A stretch of DNA of 64,000 nucleotides from Dryomyza anilis (taxonomy: Eukaryota > Arthropoda > Insecta > Diptera > Dryomyzidae). This document shows, piece by piece, positions 48,156 to 60,249 of this stretch (positions are counted from its first letter, which is position 1; each line of letters opens with the position of its first letter). The DNA is taken from assembly GCA_951804985.1 (NCBI GenBank), contig OX638132.1, forward strand, positions 12,009,529-12,073,528, in the 5' to 3' direction. The notes under the pieces were generated by a model. That model saw nothing but the letters and a program-made list of their open reading frames with translations, was not told the DNA's origin and made no database searches. A program made the translations under genes and the position numbers.

Positions 48156-48500
48156 AAAGGGTTTTTCAACAGGGACGCTACAAAAGTATAGCGACAGAGA
48201 CAGCAAACGATGCCATATTTCTTGCCGCTCTTTTGACATTTCTCTTCAGTAAGGTTTGCCATTTCATGATGGAAAGATATACGAATTTGAATTTTGGTAG
48301 TAAATTTAAATAATTTCGACTCGTTTTTGGCTCGTATAACTTTCCATCATGAAATGGCAAACCTTCCTGAAGAGAAATGTCAAAAAAACGGCAAGAAATA
48401 TGGCGTGGTTTGCTGTCCCTGTCGCTTTACTTTTGTAGCGTCGCTGTTGAAAAACCCTTCAAAAAAACTTTTGTAGCGCTCTTATTGAAAAACCCTTTAT
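48156..48500. mobile_element. Long-TIR MITE, AAGGGTTTTTCAA ends
   Basis: Left AAGGGTTTTTCAACAGGGAC; the arm (GCGACAGAGACAGCAAAC, GGTTTGCCATTTCATGATGG) is inverted around about 48310. The right end occurs twice: TTGAAAAACCCTT at about 48450 and 48485. TA flanks the outermost pair. Confidence 0.8.
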
Positions 48501-48827
48501 CTGAATTTATTTCCCGTAAAAGTTTGGTACAAATGGGTAAACCCAATCCAAAATTTCAACAAATAATGGAGTTATTTTAACTCAAACTATTTTAAAACAC
48601 ACATACATATTGGACTAAGGACTAATTCCATATATTCTATGGGTAACTCTAAGTTAAAGTGGCTGTTAGTGCTTAACCGAATATCGTGAAAACGGCACTA
48701 ACTATACTTAATTTTAATTGTAGTTTTCTGAATTTTGTAATATTCTAAGTAGACGTAACAATTTTTGATGAAAAAAAACGCATTTTATAAACAACTTTGA
48801 AGACTTCTCCTGTTAAAATCAGTTTTT

Positions 48828-48872
48828 ATACCCTACACCTATTAGGTATAGGGTATATTAACTTTGTTAGAC
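48828..48872 (+). mobile_element. Mini-me/DINE-like 5' fragment
   Basis: TTTTTATACCCTACACCTAT, then GGGTATATTAACTTTGT, as at 59055. Confidence 0.55.
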
Positions 48873-48873
48873 T

Positions 48874-48990
48874 TAGGTGCGTTTTCACAATGTTCGGTTA
48901 AGCACTAACTGCCAGTTTAACTTAGAGTTACCCATAGCATATATGGAATTGAAACACTTAACTGGATATTGTGAAAACGGCCCTTAGTAT
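48874..48990. mobile_element. Short MITE, GCGTTTTCACAA ends
   Basis: GCGTTTTCACAATGTTCGGT at the left and GGATATTGTGAAAACGGC at the right form an inverted repeat. TTAG flanks both sides. Related sequence at 48640-48705 and 34440-34555. Confidence 0.65.
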
Positions 48991-49027
48991 GTTATGGAAT
49001 AGAAGGGTCGATATAATAACAGTACTC

Positions 49028-49858
49028 AACAAAACTACAAAAAATGTTTAGCCATGGTCTTCCCATATATCAATTGTATATAATTCGCGGTTGTTGATTT
49101 AGATTGCACACTCAGCTTTTTCCATTACGTAAAGTTTTTAAGAAAATTGCAATTTCAGGCCATTTTCAGACACTTTTTAGTATAAAAAAAGACAGACCCC
49201 TAACCAACTACTTTTATATATATCTGTAAACGCAGATTTTTCTTTAAAATGTGCCTACTTATTACAATATACTAATAAACATTTATATTCCGATATATAT
49301 TTAGTATATTTGAACATAAACTCGAAAAATATTGATTTTTTAAAATTGTTTTTGGATGATTTTTTAGCATTTTGGATCTAAAGATAAATAAGTAAATAAT
49401 TTAAAGTTATGTAGTACATAGTTGAAACTAACGAAGAAAATTACTAACTTTTTCGTATCGGTTCTCATTTTGACAATATGCTCTTTTAACCCAGTTTCCA
49501 TTAAAAACTGTTTCATTTTTAATGGTCGTTTTTACCCGAATTTTTCTCCTAAACGCTACGTAATAGGAAAAAACTGAGAATGTAATAAGAATAAGCACAC
49601 TTTAAGTATTAAGTAATAGTATTTTCAGATAACGGTCATTATTATTTTTATTGAAAATTGATTATATAATCGAATATCAAAATTAAGTTCTCAGGGCATA
49701 TTTTAAAAAGTGGATCAATTAGAAAAAAGTTAGTAATTTTGATATTAGTCTGAACTATGCTCTAGATAATTATAAAGCATTTTTTGTTAATTATTCATTC
49801 CTTAATAATAAAAAAAATTCTAAAAAAAACAAAAAAATCGTGTTGAGTAGTGTAAGTA
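49028..49858 (+). mobile_element. Dispersed element, ACTACTCAACA end, copy 2
   Basis: Left AGTACTCAACAAAACTAC, right GTGTTGAGTAGTGT, an imperfect TIR. The interior is the reverse complement of 39360-40343. Non-coding. Confidence 0.65.
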
Positions 49859-49890
49859 TTGCTTTGATAAAAATTCTTTTGAACATTCTA

Positions 49891-50160
49891 TTCGCGGTAG
49901 GTCAGTGGTTAGTGCGTTGGACTGCGAGCCGAAAGGTCCCCGGTTCAAGCCTGGACTGGGGCTAACAACACCTTTTCATAGAAACATTTTTCTATACCGC
50001 GCTACCTCTCGTCAGTAAATGGCAAACCTACGAGAGTAAAACTATTGTAGGTCCCACCACTTTGAGTACAAATATAACACGCACAGCTCAAAATGGTGAG
50101 AGAGCTCGGCCGAAGTTCTATACAGGACTGTAGCGCCAAACTATTATTATTATTATATTA
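49891..50160 (+). mobile_element. tRNA-derived SINE, internal deletion
   Basis: TCGCGGTAGGTCAGTGGTTA and GGTTCAAGCCTGG at the head, (TTA)n tail. About 55 bp of the body between GAGAGTAAAA and TGTAGGTCCCA is missing relative to 61451-61745. Confidence 0.87.
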
Positions 50161-50867
50161 TCTGAATAAAAATTATGTCAAAATTTTGGGGAAAACTGTG
50201 AAAAAAATATTCCCAAGGTTATTGACAAAAAAACTGTAAAGTCTTCTTTCTGTAAAGGCTTGTAAAACTTCCTTTTTAGAAGACGTATACCAGTCGACAG
50301 ATTATGAGAATTTCAAATTTTGAAATTAAACTTAGTTTAAATTATTGCCTTTTCGTGGCATTTCAAATGATCACAAATATTTTACATATCATATAAATGA
50401 ATTACTAATTATGTTTCAGTCTGTAAAATACGACCGTTTTGTTCAGGAACTATAAACGTATTTAAAATGTGGAATAGTTTAAACTAAGTTTAAAACTGCA
50501 CTGATAAACTGGACCCAACTAATCTTTATTATGAGTTTAATTAATGTAACTCTTATAGTTTTCATATAAACGCGATTTTAATAGATTATAGACAGAAGAA
50601 CAAACAGAATATACCTAATTTAGAATACTTATCATTAAAGTAATCAAGTTATATTTATGTTATATTTAAACATAATTTTGAAGGTCATTTTATAATTTGT
50701 GTTCAAAAATGCGTCTTGTTTTTCTCACTGCATAGAGATCAATGCGATATGGCAAACATAAGATTATTAGACTCAAATATTGTTGCTGTTCCTCAGGGTA
50801 ATGAATTTATGTTTTGTATTTCGTTAGATCTGAAATTAGTCGTTTTAAAGTGTTCGTGAAGTGCGTT
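50161..50867. other. Upstream region of the collagen gene
   Basis: AT-rich. No other gene. The core promoter lies at its right end. Confidence 0.5.
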
Positions 50868-50899
50868 TATATAGAGATAAACATAGAAAAATCAGTGTT
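50868..50899 (+). promoter_or_regulatory. Core promoter of the collagen gene
   Basis: TATATA at 50868-50873 and a fly-type initiator TCAGTG with its A at 50894, 26 nt downstream, which is canonical spacing. The predicted 5' UTR is about 90 nt before the ATG at 50984. Confidence 0.6.
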
Positions 50900-50983
50900 C
50901 ATTGAAACATATTTTATAATAATAATATGTTAAACATATTATAGATCTATATTTAAAAATTATAAAAAATATAAGTAAGAATT

Positions 50984-53677
50984 ATGTTCAAATTGCAGCA
51001 CGTGTTGCTGCTGGTAGCAATTTTGAATGGATTAAAATGCATTGTTGCTGAACCGCAACGTTCACTAAGTAAGATAAGCTCTGTGACAAAGTTAACTAAT
51101 TGTATTAAAAACGTATTAAGCCGGAAATGACTGATTATTTGGGAAATAACAGAATTTATTTAGATTGAAACCTAGAAACAAAGTACTTGATAATATTTTA
51201 ATGAAAATTCCTAATTATTAAAATTCAATATACTAAACCGACTTATTAAATTCATTAAATTATTTAGTAAATTACGGTGAATATTACGATGTCGATGGCG
51301 ATGACGACGATGAGGAATACGTTCCCGTCAGTCCCTGCAACGTAGTGCGACCCGGCGATCCCGACCTCACCACATACGACGTCATCTCATCCTATCGTTT
51401 CGATGAATTCCGCTACGAACGGCAGGGTGTTCAACAGATAGCCGGCTCAATGGGCTACCAAACGGCATATCATTTCGAGGAGTACTCGAACATGACCATT
51501 GAATCGACAAAGGCATTTCCCAAAGGTGTGCCCGATGAGTTCTCATTCGAGTGCACATTCCGTGTGCCACAACAGCAACCACCCAACGAATGGTACCTCT
51601 TCCAGTTGACCGACTATCAGTACGAGTCTCAGTTGAGTGTTACGCTCAATCCCATCTACAACACGATCGACTTTTCGGTGCCCAAATATGATGGCTCCAT
51701 ACAGACTGTGACGTTCGAAGAAACGGAGGTGCGTGTGTGCCTTAACATAACCTCAAACTGTTAATAAACTCTATGTTTCTCTCTAGATTTTCGACCGTTC
51801 TTGGCACAAAGTAATGCTGGGCGTCACTCAGGATGCCGTACGTTTGTGGGTCGATTGCAAACCGGTGCCCGATCGTAGTGGCAGTCTGCGCGCACCGCTC
51901 GATGTGCGCGGTCCGATCGACTCCAGTGAGGGTGTGTTTTCGGTGGCGCGTGACTGCAAGACCAGACAAACAGTGCCGGTAAATTGTTAAATTGTTTTTC
52001 AATTTTTCCTATGCCAAACATTATCTAATATAATTCATTTAGATCGATCTGCAATGGATGATTTTCAGCTGTGACGTTGAGAAGCCCACACGTACCGATT
52101 GCAGGGAAGTGCCGCAGTACGCCATCGCACCAAAAGGACGGGTACAGCAGGAACCAACATCCCAGAAACCGCCTTATAATCCAGATTCCTTCATAAATCT
52201 GAATATTACTGAATGGAGACCAAGTCCGCGACCCGAAAACTTTGAGGACAGCACAATTAAGCCTCCAAATTTTACATTTGAAACCACTTCTACCCAGCGT
52301 CCATGGTTCATTTCATCAACTCCCGCCGCCCTACAGGGACAGGAGCTCGTATGTCCGCAGCAATGTCCACGTGGTCCGCCAGGTCCACCAGGCCCACCAG
52401 GTCAGCCAGTAAGTAAAACTTGTTGTCTATCTCTATGTAGTGTAACAGTCCTACGAACACCCATATTCAATAGGGACTAATGGGTGCGCCAGGCATGCCT
52501 GCCTCTGGATTCGGGCGTTCAGATGCTCCATTACAAAAGGGTGAAAAAGGCGAACGTGGTTTTACTGGAACTCCTGGTAGAGATGGTGTCAAAGGTGAAA
52601 CTGGTGCAGCTGGTCGAGATGGTTTTGTTGGTGAGCCAGGTCCACCAGGTCCACCTGGTCTACCTGGCAAACCTGGTTTGATTCTAGGTGCAGACGAACA
52701 GTTAGAAAGTGTACCAGGCGCCCCTGGACTTATCGGACTACCAGGTGTGCCAGGCGAACCAGGCCTACCAGGAGCCATAGGTCATCCAGGATTACCAGGT
52801 GCACCCGGGGTACCGGGACAACCGGGACAAACTGGACTGCTTGGTGAAAAAGGCGAACGAGGACTACCTGGCCTCGATGGTGCTATGGGTTTCCCCGGTC
52901 TAGTAGGAGCCATTGGCCCGGAAGGACCCGTTGGACCACCCGGTCCACAAGGACCACCAGGCTACTCAGGTTCCGTGCAAAATGAGGTTCGCACAATCGA
53001 AGAGCGTGAAATACGTGATATTTGCATGTCGGTGGTGCGAGATTATATAAGTGAGATATCGACAACATTAATGGGTCCACCAGGACCACCGGGTCGACGT
53101 GGTGTGGGACGGCCAGGACAACCAGGTGCACAAGGACTGCAGGGTTCGAATTTAATGTTTATAATACATTATTATTCATGATTAATAATAATAACTTTAA
53201 AGGTGAACAAGGAGTACGTGGAGCACAAGGTGAGCGTGGCTACCCAGGATTGCCTGGTCAAGCCGGACAACCGGGTGACATGGGACCACGCGGTAATGAG
53301 GGTCCTAAGGGCGATCGCGGTGATGATGGTGTGGGGCGTGAAGGACCTATGGGAATGCCGGGACCAGAAGGTGCACCAGGGCATGGCATTGATGGACTAC
53401 CAGGGCGGCCGGGAGAGCGTGGAGATATGGGAAGACCAGGTAATGGACATTTTCGCTTTACACTTTGTCACTTTTATTATTGTATTTTCCGTAATACTCT
53501 TCAGGTGAACCCGGGCAGCGTGGTCCTCCTGGAGAAGCGGGCATTTGCCCCGATTGTGCGGCATATCAGGCTGCTTATGCATATCCGTTACTTTTAGCAC
53601 AACAACAGCAAAGCAACAAGGGGCCGCAGAACTACTACAACAAAGGTCCACAGAACTATTATAACAAGGGACAGTAA
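50984..53677 (+). CDS. Secreted collagen with TSPN domain, complete, 7 exons, 727 aa
   Basis: Exons 50984-51068, 51268-51728, 51787-51978, 52043-52408, 52474-53143, 53203-53439, 53505-53677; all phases match and total 728 codons with stop. The signal peptide is [19 protein letters not shown]. An acidic stretch ([11 protein letters not shown]) follows, then a TSPN/laminin-G-like domain with [30 protein letters not shown] and [11 protein letters not shown], as in FACIT and type XV/XVIII collagens. A Pro/Thr linker leads to Gly-X-Y repeats starting [13 protein letters not shown]. Imperfections are GADEQLESV and a segment of about 35 residues ([20 protein letters not shown]) that looks like a helical, cysteine-bearing trimerisation spot. 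Gly-X-Y ends at GICPDC and a tail with two NYYNKG units. Likely an extracellular-matrix protein. I do not recognise a fly gene name. Confidence 0.92.
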
Positions 53678-53713
53678 ATAGCAAATTATGCGTAGATTTT
53701 TAAGTGTCTATCT

Positions 53714-53719
53714 AAATAA
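53714..53719 (+). terminator. Poly(A) signal of the collagen gene
   Basis: AATAAA begins 37 nt after the TAA stop, in a short AT-rich 3' UTR. Confidence 0.65.
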
Positions 53720-55127
53720 AAATATAATTTCGAGAAATCTATTTGTTTTACTTATTCGGTGGTACACTACTATTCAGATTCAAAGATAAATTGTAATATC
53801 GATTTTTAATATCAGGTTATAAGTGATATTTGTATAACGGCTTCAGTTTAAAAAATGAAACAGTTTTAAAGGATATCAGTTTCGCATACGGTTTCAATTC
53901 CTAATAATACGAACTATTTATAGCATAATTGTTGTAGTAAAGAATTTATGAATAAAACTCAGGATCATTTCACAATTGATACATGGCGTATCGTATATTT
54001 AATTTTTATATTATGCGTTTATTATATATTTTAATGTTTGTAATTTAATACAATAATCATATATTTAAATTGCACATGTTTTTTGATTATAAAAAAGGAT
54101 CAAACAATGCCTTGTGTACGTAAATGCACGATTCAATGAGATTACAATAATATGTTTAATGTGAGTGATGATGTTTGTACAAAATGGCACAATTTATAAA
54201 AATTAATTTTACGTATAATAATGAGCTTTAAAACTTAAATGATTACTTTCTTAACGTTTATATTATTCGTTTGCATATCCAATTTTTATGCGTTGATTAT
54301 TATTGTTTCTTTTTAATAATTATCATTTATTATTGTCTTAAATAATTATATTATAACAATACTATCAAATATTCGTGTGGTAAGTAATTTTTTTTGTTTG
54401 TTTTGCATAAATTTAGTACTTTTTTTTAGTTATTTACAAAGTGTTGCTTGCGGTAAAAAATTTCGACCGTTAGATATGAGAAATAAATGCTTTAGTTTCA
54501 GATGTTAATGTGCACAATTTTAAAAATGGAGTACAGAACACGAGAAACCGTTTTGTTGTGTTTACAAAAAGTCAAATAAAATAAAAGAAACAGTGATTTC
54601 AGCTAAGCTTAGGCAGAAAAGAAAGTACTATAATTTCTAATATTTAACTTAAAAACTAATTTTGGCTTAGATCAAATTTGCATTTCATTTTACTATGAAT
54701 TATGACTATTTTCGTTTTTGTTGCTGCCAAAATGGCAAATTAGCAAATATTATCAGAGTGCTTAATCTTGTATTTGAAAAAAGTGTTTAATGATTATTTA
54801 CAAAACGCTGACTTAATGCTAATGATGTACGTTAGAAGCTTAAAATATATGTATGACATAAACTAAGCCCAAGACGATTAAGTATGATAAGTATGACTTA
54901 AATTTAGGCGAATGGCTTGAAATACGTTAATGACTTAATACAGCATTATGACTTATTACATAATGATTATCACTTAAAACTAGGCATGAAAATGAAATAA
55001 TACAAAATGAATAATTTAAACCAGTTCAAAACTTTAAAGCCAGGCCAAAGTTCAACTAACACTAAATCTTAAGCCTAAATTTTAGGAAATTTGTATTCTC
55101 TATTTTTTATTGTTTTTGTTTTTGGTT
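53720..55127. other. Convergent intergenic region and Hs6st 3' UTR
   Basis: AT-rich, no ORF. Several TTTATT motifs (minus-strand poly(A) signals); which one serves Hs6st cannot be decided. Confidence 0.5.
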
Positions 55128-56116
55128 TCAATGATCGGTGCTTAATGTGTCCTCGATATTACTGTCCCAGTTGAACTCGGTAACGCCCTGCTTGTAGTAA
55201 ATGTTGCCCAGATTGGCAAAACGTTTCTCAAAGTCGGTGTCCTTGGCCTTGAGACGTTCGAATCTGTGTTGGAAAAAGGTTGCAATTTAGTATTTCGCCA
55301 ATTGTTATGCATTGCCAGTCCTACCTTTGGAATAGCAAATTCTTAGCAAACGCATACAACTCAACGTCCAAACTGTTCAGATCCTCGATGCGGCGCTTCT
55401 GGTCCGTGCGTAAATTGTGCACCGCCGAGACGGACATCGTGGTGTTGTGCTGCTCGAAGGGTATGGCAAAGCGTAGATTGAAGGTCTCCTCGAAAATGTA
55501 CTGAGACATCTGGAAAAGAAATAATTCAAAATAAAATCAGAATAACAAGTATTTCTTAGTATTCCACCTTCTGATACTCCGTCAGCCCGAAGTATGCCAT
55601 CGCCGCCAGATTTCGCTTGGCGCTCGCCAACATCACACGTTCGCGTTCGAGTGACGGCATCGATGTTTTGTTGTAACAACCCACAAGCGCCAGATCGGCC
55701 AACATACGCGTCTGCCGATTGGCCGCCAAATTCGACTCACAGCCGGCAAACTCATCCAGATCCACATCCAGCCAGTCTTTGCCCTTGTAGCAGGGTGGTA
55801 GCTCTGCTGCCGTTGCCTGCCGCCCCAGGCACCAGTGACGCGAACCCTTCCATGTGGCACCACGTCGTACGTGTCGATACTCGGACATGTAGCGTGAGAT
55901 CGGTTCTCGCAACAGCGATATATAGAAGTAGCGTCGTTTGGCCGTCTCGCCCTCGTTCTTGTCGAGTTCCACGTCCACGCACGACGTCAACTCCGTCCAG
56001 TCGGCGTGCAAGCCGCACTTCCAGCCCGTGGAGTAGCGCGAGAAGAGCCAGTTCTCGTTGCGATGCGGACGGAAGCAGTAGCAGCGTTTGCGCTGACGCT
56101 GGCACTCACAGGGACG
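55128..56116 (-). CDS. Hs6st: Heparan sulfate 6-O-sulfotransferase, C-terminal 289 residues (5'-partial)
   Basis: A Golgi type II membrane enzyme that transfers sulfate from PAPS to the 6-O position of glucosamine in heparan sulfate, which tunes FGF and other signalling. Exons in coding order are 56116-55568, 55509-55325 and 55263-55128, with phases 0, 0 and 2 matching. Visible motifs: RPCECQRQRKRCYCFRPH, WKCGLHADWTELTSC, the 3'-phosphate-binding segment SLLREPISRYMSEYRHVRRG, NRQTRMLADLALVGCYNKT, SAKRNLAAMAYFGLTEYQK, FEETFNLRFAIPF and the C-terminus FNWDSNIEDTLSTDH. The N-terminal membrane anchor and the 5'-PAPS loop (KTGG region) are encoded upstream beyond the window, so the intron from 56117 is at least 7.9 kb. 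It converges with the collagen gene; the stop codons are 1.45 kb apart. Confidence 0.95.
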
Positions 56117-56300
56117 CTGTAAATGAACAAGTTGACAGAAACTTATTTAAACAAACAATTAAATATAATACTAAATACAATACAAATACTTCTATCATAG
56201 GCTACACAGAAAAAAATAAACACACACAAATAAAAATAGCAAAAAAAATTCAATACAATTAATTTTTAATTGTTTCATCGTCGATACGTCATTTAATTGT

Positions 56301-56384
56301 ATTGATTAAATTATTAATTTTATTGATTAAAAAATTAATTATATTGATTAAAAAATTAATTATATTGATTAAAAAATTAATTGA
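56301..56384. repeat. 21-bp tandem repeat, four copies
   Basis: ATTGATTAAAAAATTAATTA-type units start at 56301, 56322, 56343 and 56364. Confidence 0.8.
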
Positions 56385-56691
56385 ACAAAAATTAAAGAAA
56401 TTTAACACACCCGATGAAATAAAAAATGTTTCTAATTTATTAGTTATTTTTATTTATTATTTTATATTATATTTTTTATTTTATATTTATTTTTCTAGTT
56501 TAATTCCTACTTGTTGTTCGAAGTTTGAACTACTTGCATATTATGAAAAGGAAATGTTAAACACAAATAAGGGAGAAAAAATCAACGCCATGATATACGC
56601 ACGATGTACGGAAAAACGAACCGACGAACGGAATAGACAAGCACTCGTTGCGATGAAGCAATGTAAAACCAGATCGGTACAACAGTACCTG

Positions 56692-57590
56692 TAATACTGT
56701 GTAGTGAATTTAAAACTGTGTGTGGCTGTAAAACTGTGTATTGCCCCTAAAACAGTCCTTTGGTGTATATGCTATATATGCATATATTTTAGCATATACA
56801 CCAACCCAGAAAGGATTTAATTTATACTATTAATTAATTCGTATATCAAATTAACCATATTAATAATTAATTATATTAATAATTAATTATATTAATAAAT
56901 AATTATATAAATAATTAATTATATTAATAATTAATTATATTAATAATTAATTATATTCATATTTATTAAATATATTAATAATTAATTATATTAATAATTA
57001 ATTATATTAATAATTAATTACATTAATAATTATATTAATAATTAATTATATTAATAATTAATTATATTAATAATTAATAATATTAATAATTAATTACATT
57101 AATAATTATATTAAAAACTAATTATATTAATAAATTATTATGTTAATAATTAATTATATTAATAATTAATTATATTAATAATTAATTATATTAATAATCA
57201 ATTATATTAATAATTAATTATATTAATAATTAATTATATTAATAATTAATTATATTAATAATTAATTATATTAATAATTAATTATATTAATAATTAATTA
57301 TATTAATAATTAATTATATTAATAATTAATTATATTAATAATTAATTATATTAATAATTAATTATATTAATAATTAATTATATTAATAATTAATTATATT
57401 AATAATTAATTATATTAATAATTAATTATATTAATAATTAATTATATTAATAATTAATTAATATAATACTGTGTAATGCCTGTAAAACTGTCGGTTGATG
57501 TATATATGTATAAATTTTCTCATATACACCAACCTAGACTGGATTTTCTTTATACTATTAAAAAATTCGCATATTCAATAAATTATATTA
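56692..57590. repeat. Duplicated flank around a 16-bp satellite
   Basis: TAATACTGTGTA, TGTAAAACTG, TGTATATxxxATATATG, CATATACACCAACC and GGATTT..TTTATACTATTA occur at 56692-56850 and again at 57465-57560, on either side of the satellite. Confidence 0.8.
56855..57462. repeat. 16-bp satellite ATTAATTATATTAATA, about 37 copies
   Basis: Only A and T, apart from rare C or G changes near the left side. Nearly perfect from about 57113. The unit is close to its own reverse complement, so the array can form hairpins. Confidence 0.93.
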
Positions 57591-57734
57591 ACAGACTTAA
57601 TTAATTTATATCAATTTTCGTTCAATATTTTACTGTGTACATTAAATTTATTATAGTGTAATTCACTATTAGTGGAATTCATTTCACATCGTTCTGCTGC
57701 GTATGCCGTACAATATACGCCTTATACTAGAGGT

Positions 57735-57835
57735 TGACAGTAGCTGGGATCGAACCCGCGAACTTTCGACACGTAGTCGAACGCACCAGCAACTTTTTGG
57801 CCAACGCACTAACCAATCGTGCCATCAATGCTACC
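57735..57835 (-). mobile_element. tRNA-like SINE head with long variable arm
   Basis: On the minus strand: TGGCACGATTGGTTAGTGCG (box A-like), an extended middle segment with GTTGCTGGTGCGTTCGACTA, then GGTTCGATCCC, a perfect box B. The longer spacing suggests a Ser/Leu-type ancestor. Different from the SINE at 61451. Confidence 0.6.
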
Positions 57836-59050
57836 TCCGCTAATTTAGTTTTATTAAAAACGAATCGTGATTAATACTATCAAAAGCTTTGCTAAAACGA
57901 TGTACATTACTTCTGTTTGTAATTCAGAATTAAAACATTCAATTGCTGTAGTTGTATATTGGTTTTAAAGAAGTGTCGTCACTCTAACATAGGTAACTTA
58001 AAAATTAAAAATTGTGTAAATAAATTTAATTTCAAACACCTCTGACAACAACATTCTATGCACCCATGCAAAAACCAATAAAGTGCTACCTGTTAAGTTC
58101 GTTCGTTTTATTATCTTCTTAGCCTTTATCTTCCTTCTACAGCATACATGATTGCAAAACAATTTAATGCTCGTGCTGTTTCTTCGTTCGTTTTATTGTT
58201 TTCAGATTGACAAACTAATTTATACAAATGTCGACTATTGTTTTTGGTTTATTGCAATCATACGTTGCAATGCAAATGTGGACATTTATTCTTGCATTAA
58301 ATCATTCATTACTTGAGTTTGTGTTCAGCATTTAAATTGAATATTTATGAAAATATTTTCGAAAAAAAAAAACAGAATTTATGCGACATTGGGAAATAAT
58401 TTCAAAATGTTTAAGTATTTTAAGCAATTGAATATATTTTACAATTGAATTTATGAAAGGAAAGTGTTTGTTTAATTTACATGGTAAAAGGAGTTGCTAG
58501 CAGAAGAGTCATTAAAATAAATATTTCTTTAAATGTTGCCTATTTTTGTATACTCTGTAATCATTTAATACTACATTGATAGACAAAATATATATATTTT
58601 GCATTGGATACATCATGGATATAAATTGACAAAACTGCCATAATGTTTTGTCAAATTATATCCCGTTTCAATTCCTCATAAATATGCAGAATATTTATAA
58701 AAGATAGAAATTAAATTATATTTCCGATATTAGATACCTACTGAAAACATTGCCAAACTCTAAGTTTGCGAGATATAGCCGGAAAAGAAAATGAAAACTT
58801 TTTTACAAATTAAATTATTCTATTGAATCGGATGTTTATCTATGTTTAATTAAAATAAAAATTCATACTTGTCTCTCTTTAGAATATTAAACAGAAAGTA
58901 AGGTTATACCACATGATAAATTCTTAAGTAGGAAACCAATTTTAGTAATTTTTTGCTTACAAATCGGTAACAGTAACTGAGTTGTACCCGAAAAAGTACA
59001 AAAGACGAAGCCCGATTATAATTTCATATTTTGTTCGTTTTCACTGGAAT
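57836..59050. other. Probable Hs6st intron, AT-rich
   Basis: No exon with the expected KTGG motif on the minus strand. No element ends recognised. Confidence 0.5.
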
Positions 59051-59054
59051 TTTT

Positions 59055-59826
59055 ATACCCTACACCTATGAGGTACAGGGTATATTAACTTTGTGCATAT
59101 ATTGTAACGCCCCTTAGGAGGCGTGTCCGGTATGGAAAAGTATACATATTCTTGATCAGCATCACTACCCGAATCCGTTTAGCCATGTCAGTTTGTCTGT
59201 CTGTCTGTCTGTCTGTCCGTCTAGCTGTCTTGCTGTCCGAATACAGAATAACTTGAGAAATACTGATCAGAATGCGATGAAATTTCGCCTCAATATATTT
59301 TAGCCAAAAGTAGGAACTGAGTTTGAAAATGAGCCAAATCGGTCAACGGACACGCCCACCTACCATACAAGTCACTTTCAAATAACTCTTTCGGAACTAA
59401 TAACTCGAAAAGTATTCAAGGTATAGTTTTAAAATTTAAAACATATTCTTATAATTCACCTAAAAATATGTGGTCCAAAAATGGGCGTGATCCGCCCACT
59501 TTTTTTTCATTATTTCCCGGGTTTTCATAGTGGAAATTTGATCCGTAAATTATTAAAATCAAATCTATGAAATATTAGCCTTTCAAAATTTTAAATATAG
59601 GCGTGGTCCGCCCAATTATATTTTTCAAGTTTTTTATACTTTTTATAAATTTTTAATATATGGGGATATTAGACGTAAATTTCTGATATATGAATAATAT
59701 TCTGAGGGTGGGGAGGTTCAGCATAATTAAAAATTTAAAATTAAGGTATACAATTAAATATTCCTCATTAATATCTCCACCAAAGGTGTAGGGTATTCCA
59801 TAGTCGGGCCCGACCGACTATAAAAA
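59055..59826 (+). mobile_element. Mini-me/DINE-like repeat, fullest copy
   Basis: Begins TTATACCCTACACCTATGAG; has GCCCCTTAGGAGGCGTGTCC, a (GTCT)n run at 59189-59220, repeated GGCGTGGTCCGCCCA, and ends GTCGGGCCCGACCGACTATA. GTCY microsatellites inside such repeats are typical of mini-me/DINE-type elements of flies. Class assignment is tentative. Confidence 0.6.
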
Positions 59827-60093
59827 TCCGCCCCATGTGACCGAACTTACCCATGTGACCTAACTTTCCCAACTCGTTTTATCTCATTTTATCAATTTTA
59901 TTTTTCCTTATATATTTTACAAATATATTTATTTACTATATTTTATTTAAGAAACTGACACAACCGACTCAAAATATTGTTTTTCAAAACTTTAAAAAGT
60001 ATACCTCGAAAAAAACTAATTTAAACAGATTTTAGACGTCTATTTTGGTTCGACGCATTTATTGTTTTGAATTTATTTTAAATCAATTCCATC

Positions 60094-60243
60094 AATTGTG
60101 GAGTCCCGTAGAGTTCCGTCCTATCCCCGTCCCTATTTCAGGTTTTTATCAATGACTTTCTGTCATCGAAATCGGAACCCAATCCATTTCTTCGCAGATG
60201 ACATTAACATTCGTACAACAAGCGTCCAAACTCTTTTGGGATT
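60094..60243 (+). pseudogene. Non-LTR retrotransposon reverse transcriptase fragment
   Basis: Reads GVP-stop-SSVLSPSLFQVFIND, then, after a 1-nt shift, HFFADDINIRTTSVQTLLG. VLSP..F..FIND and FADD are the RT active-site blocks of non-LTR elements. The stop and the frameshift show it is dead. Confidence 0.8.
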
Positions 60244-60249
60244 GAGATT

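Noticed and set aside
55594..56262. 222-codon plus-strand frame opposite Hs6st
   Set aside because: Antisense shadow of the GC-rich Hs6st exon, which has strong family motifs.
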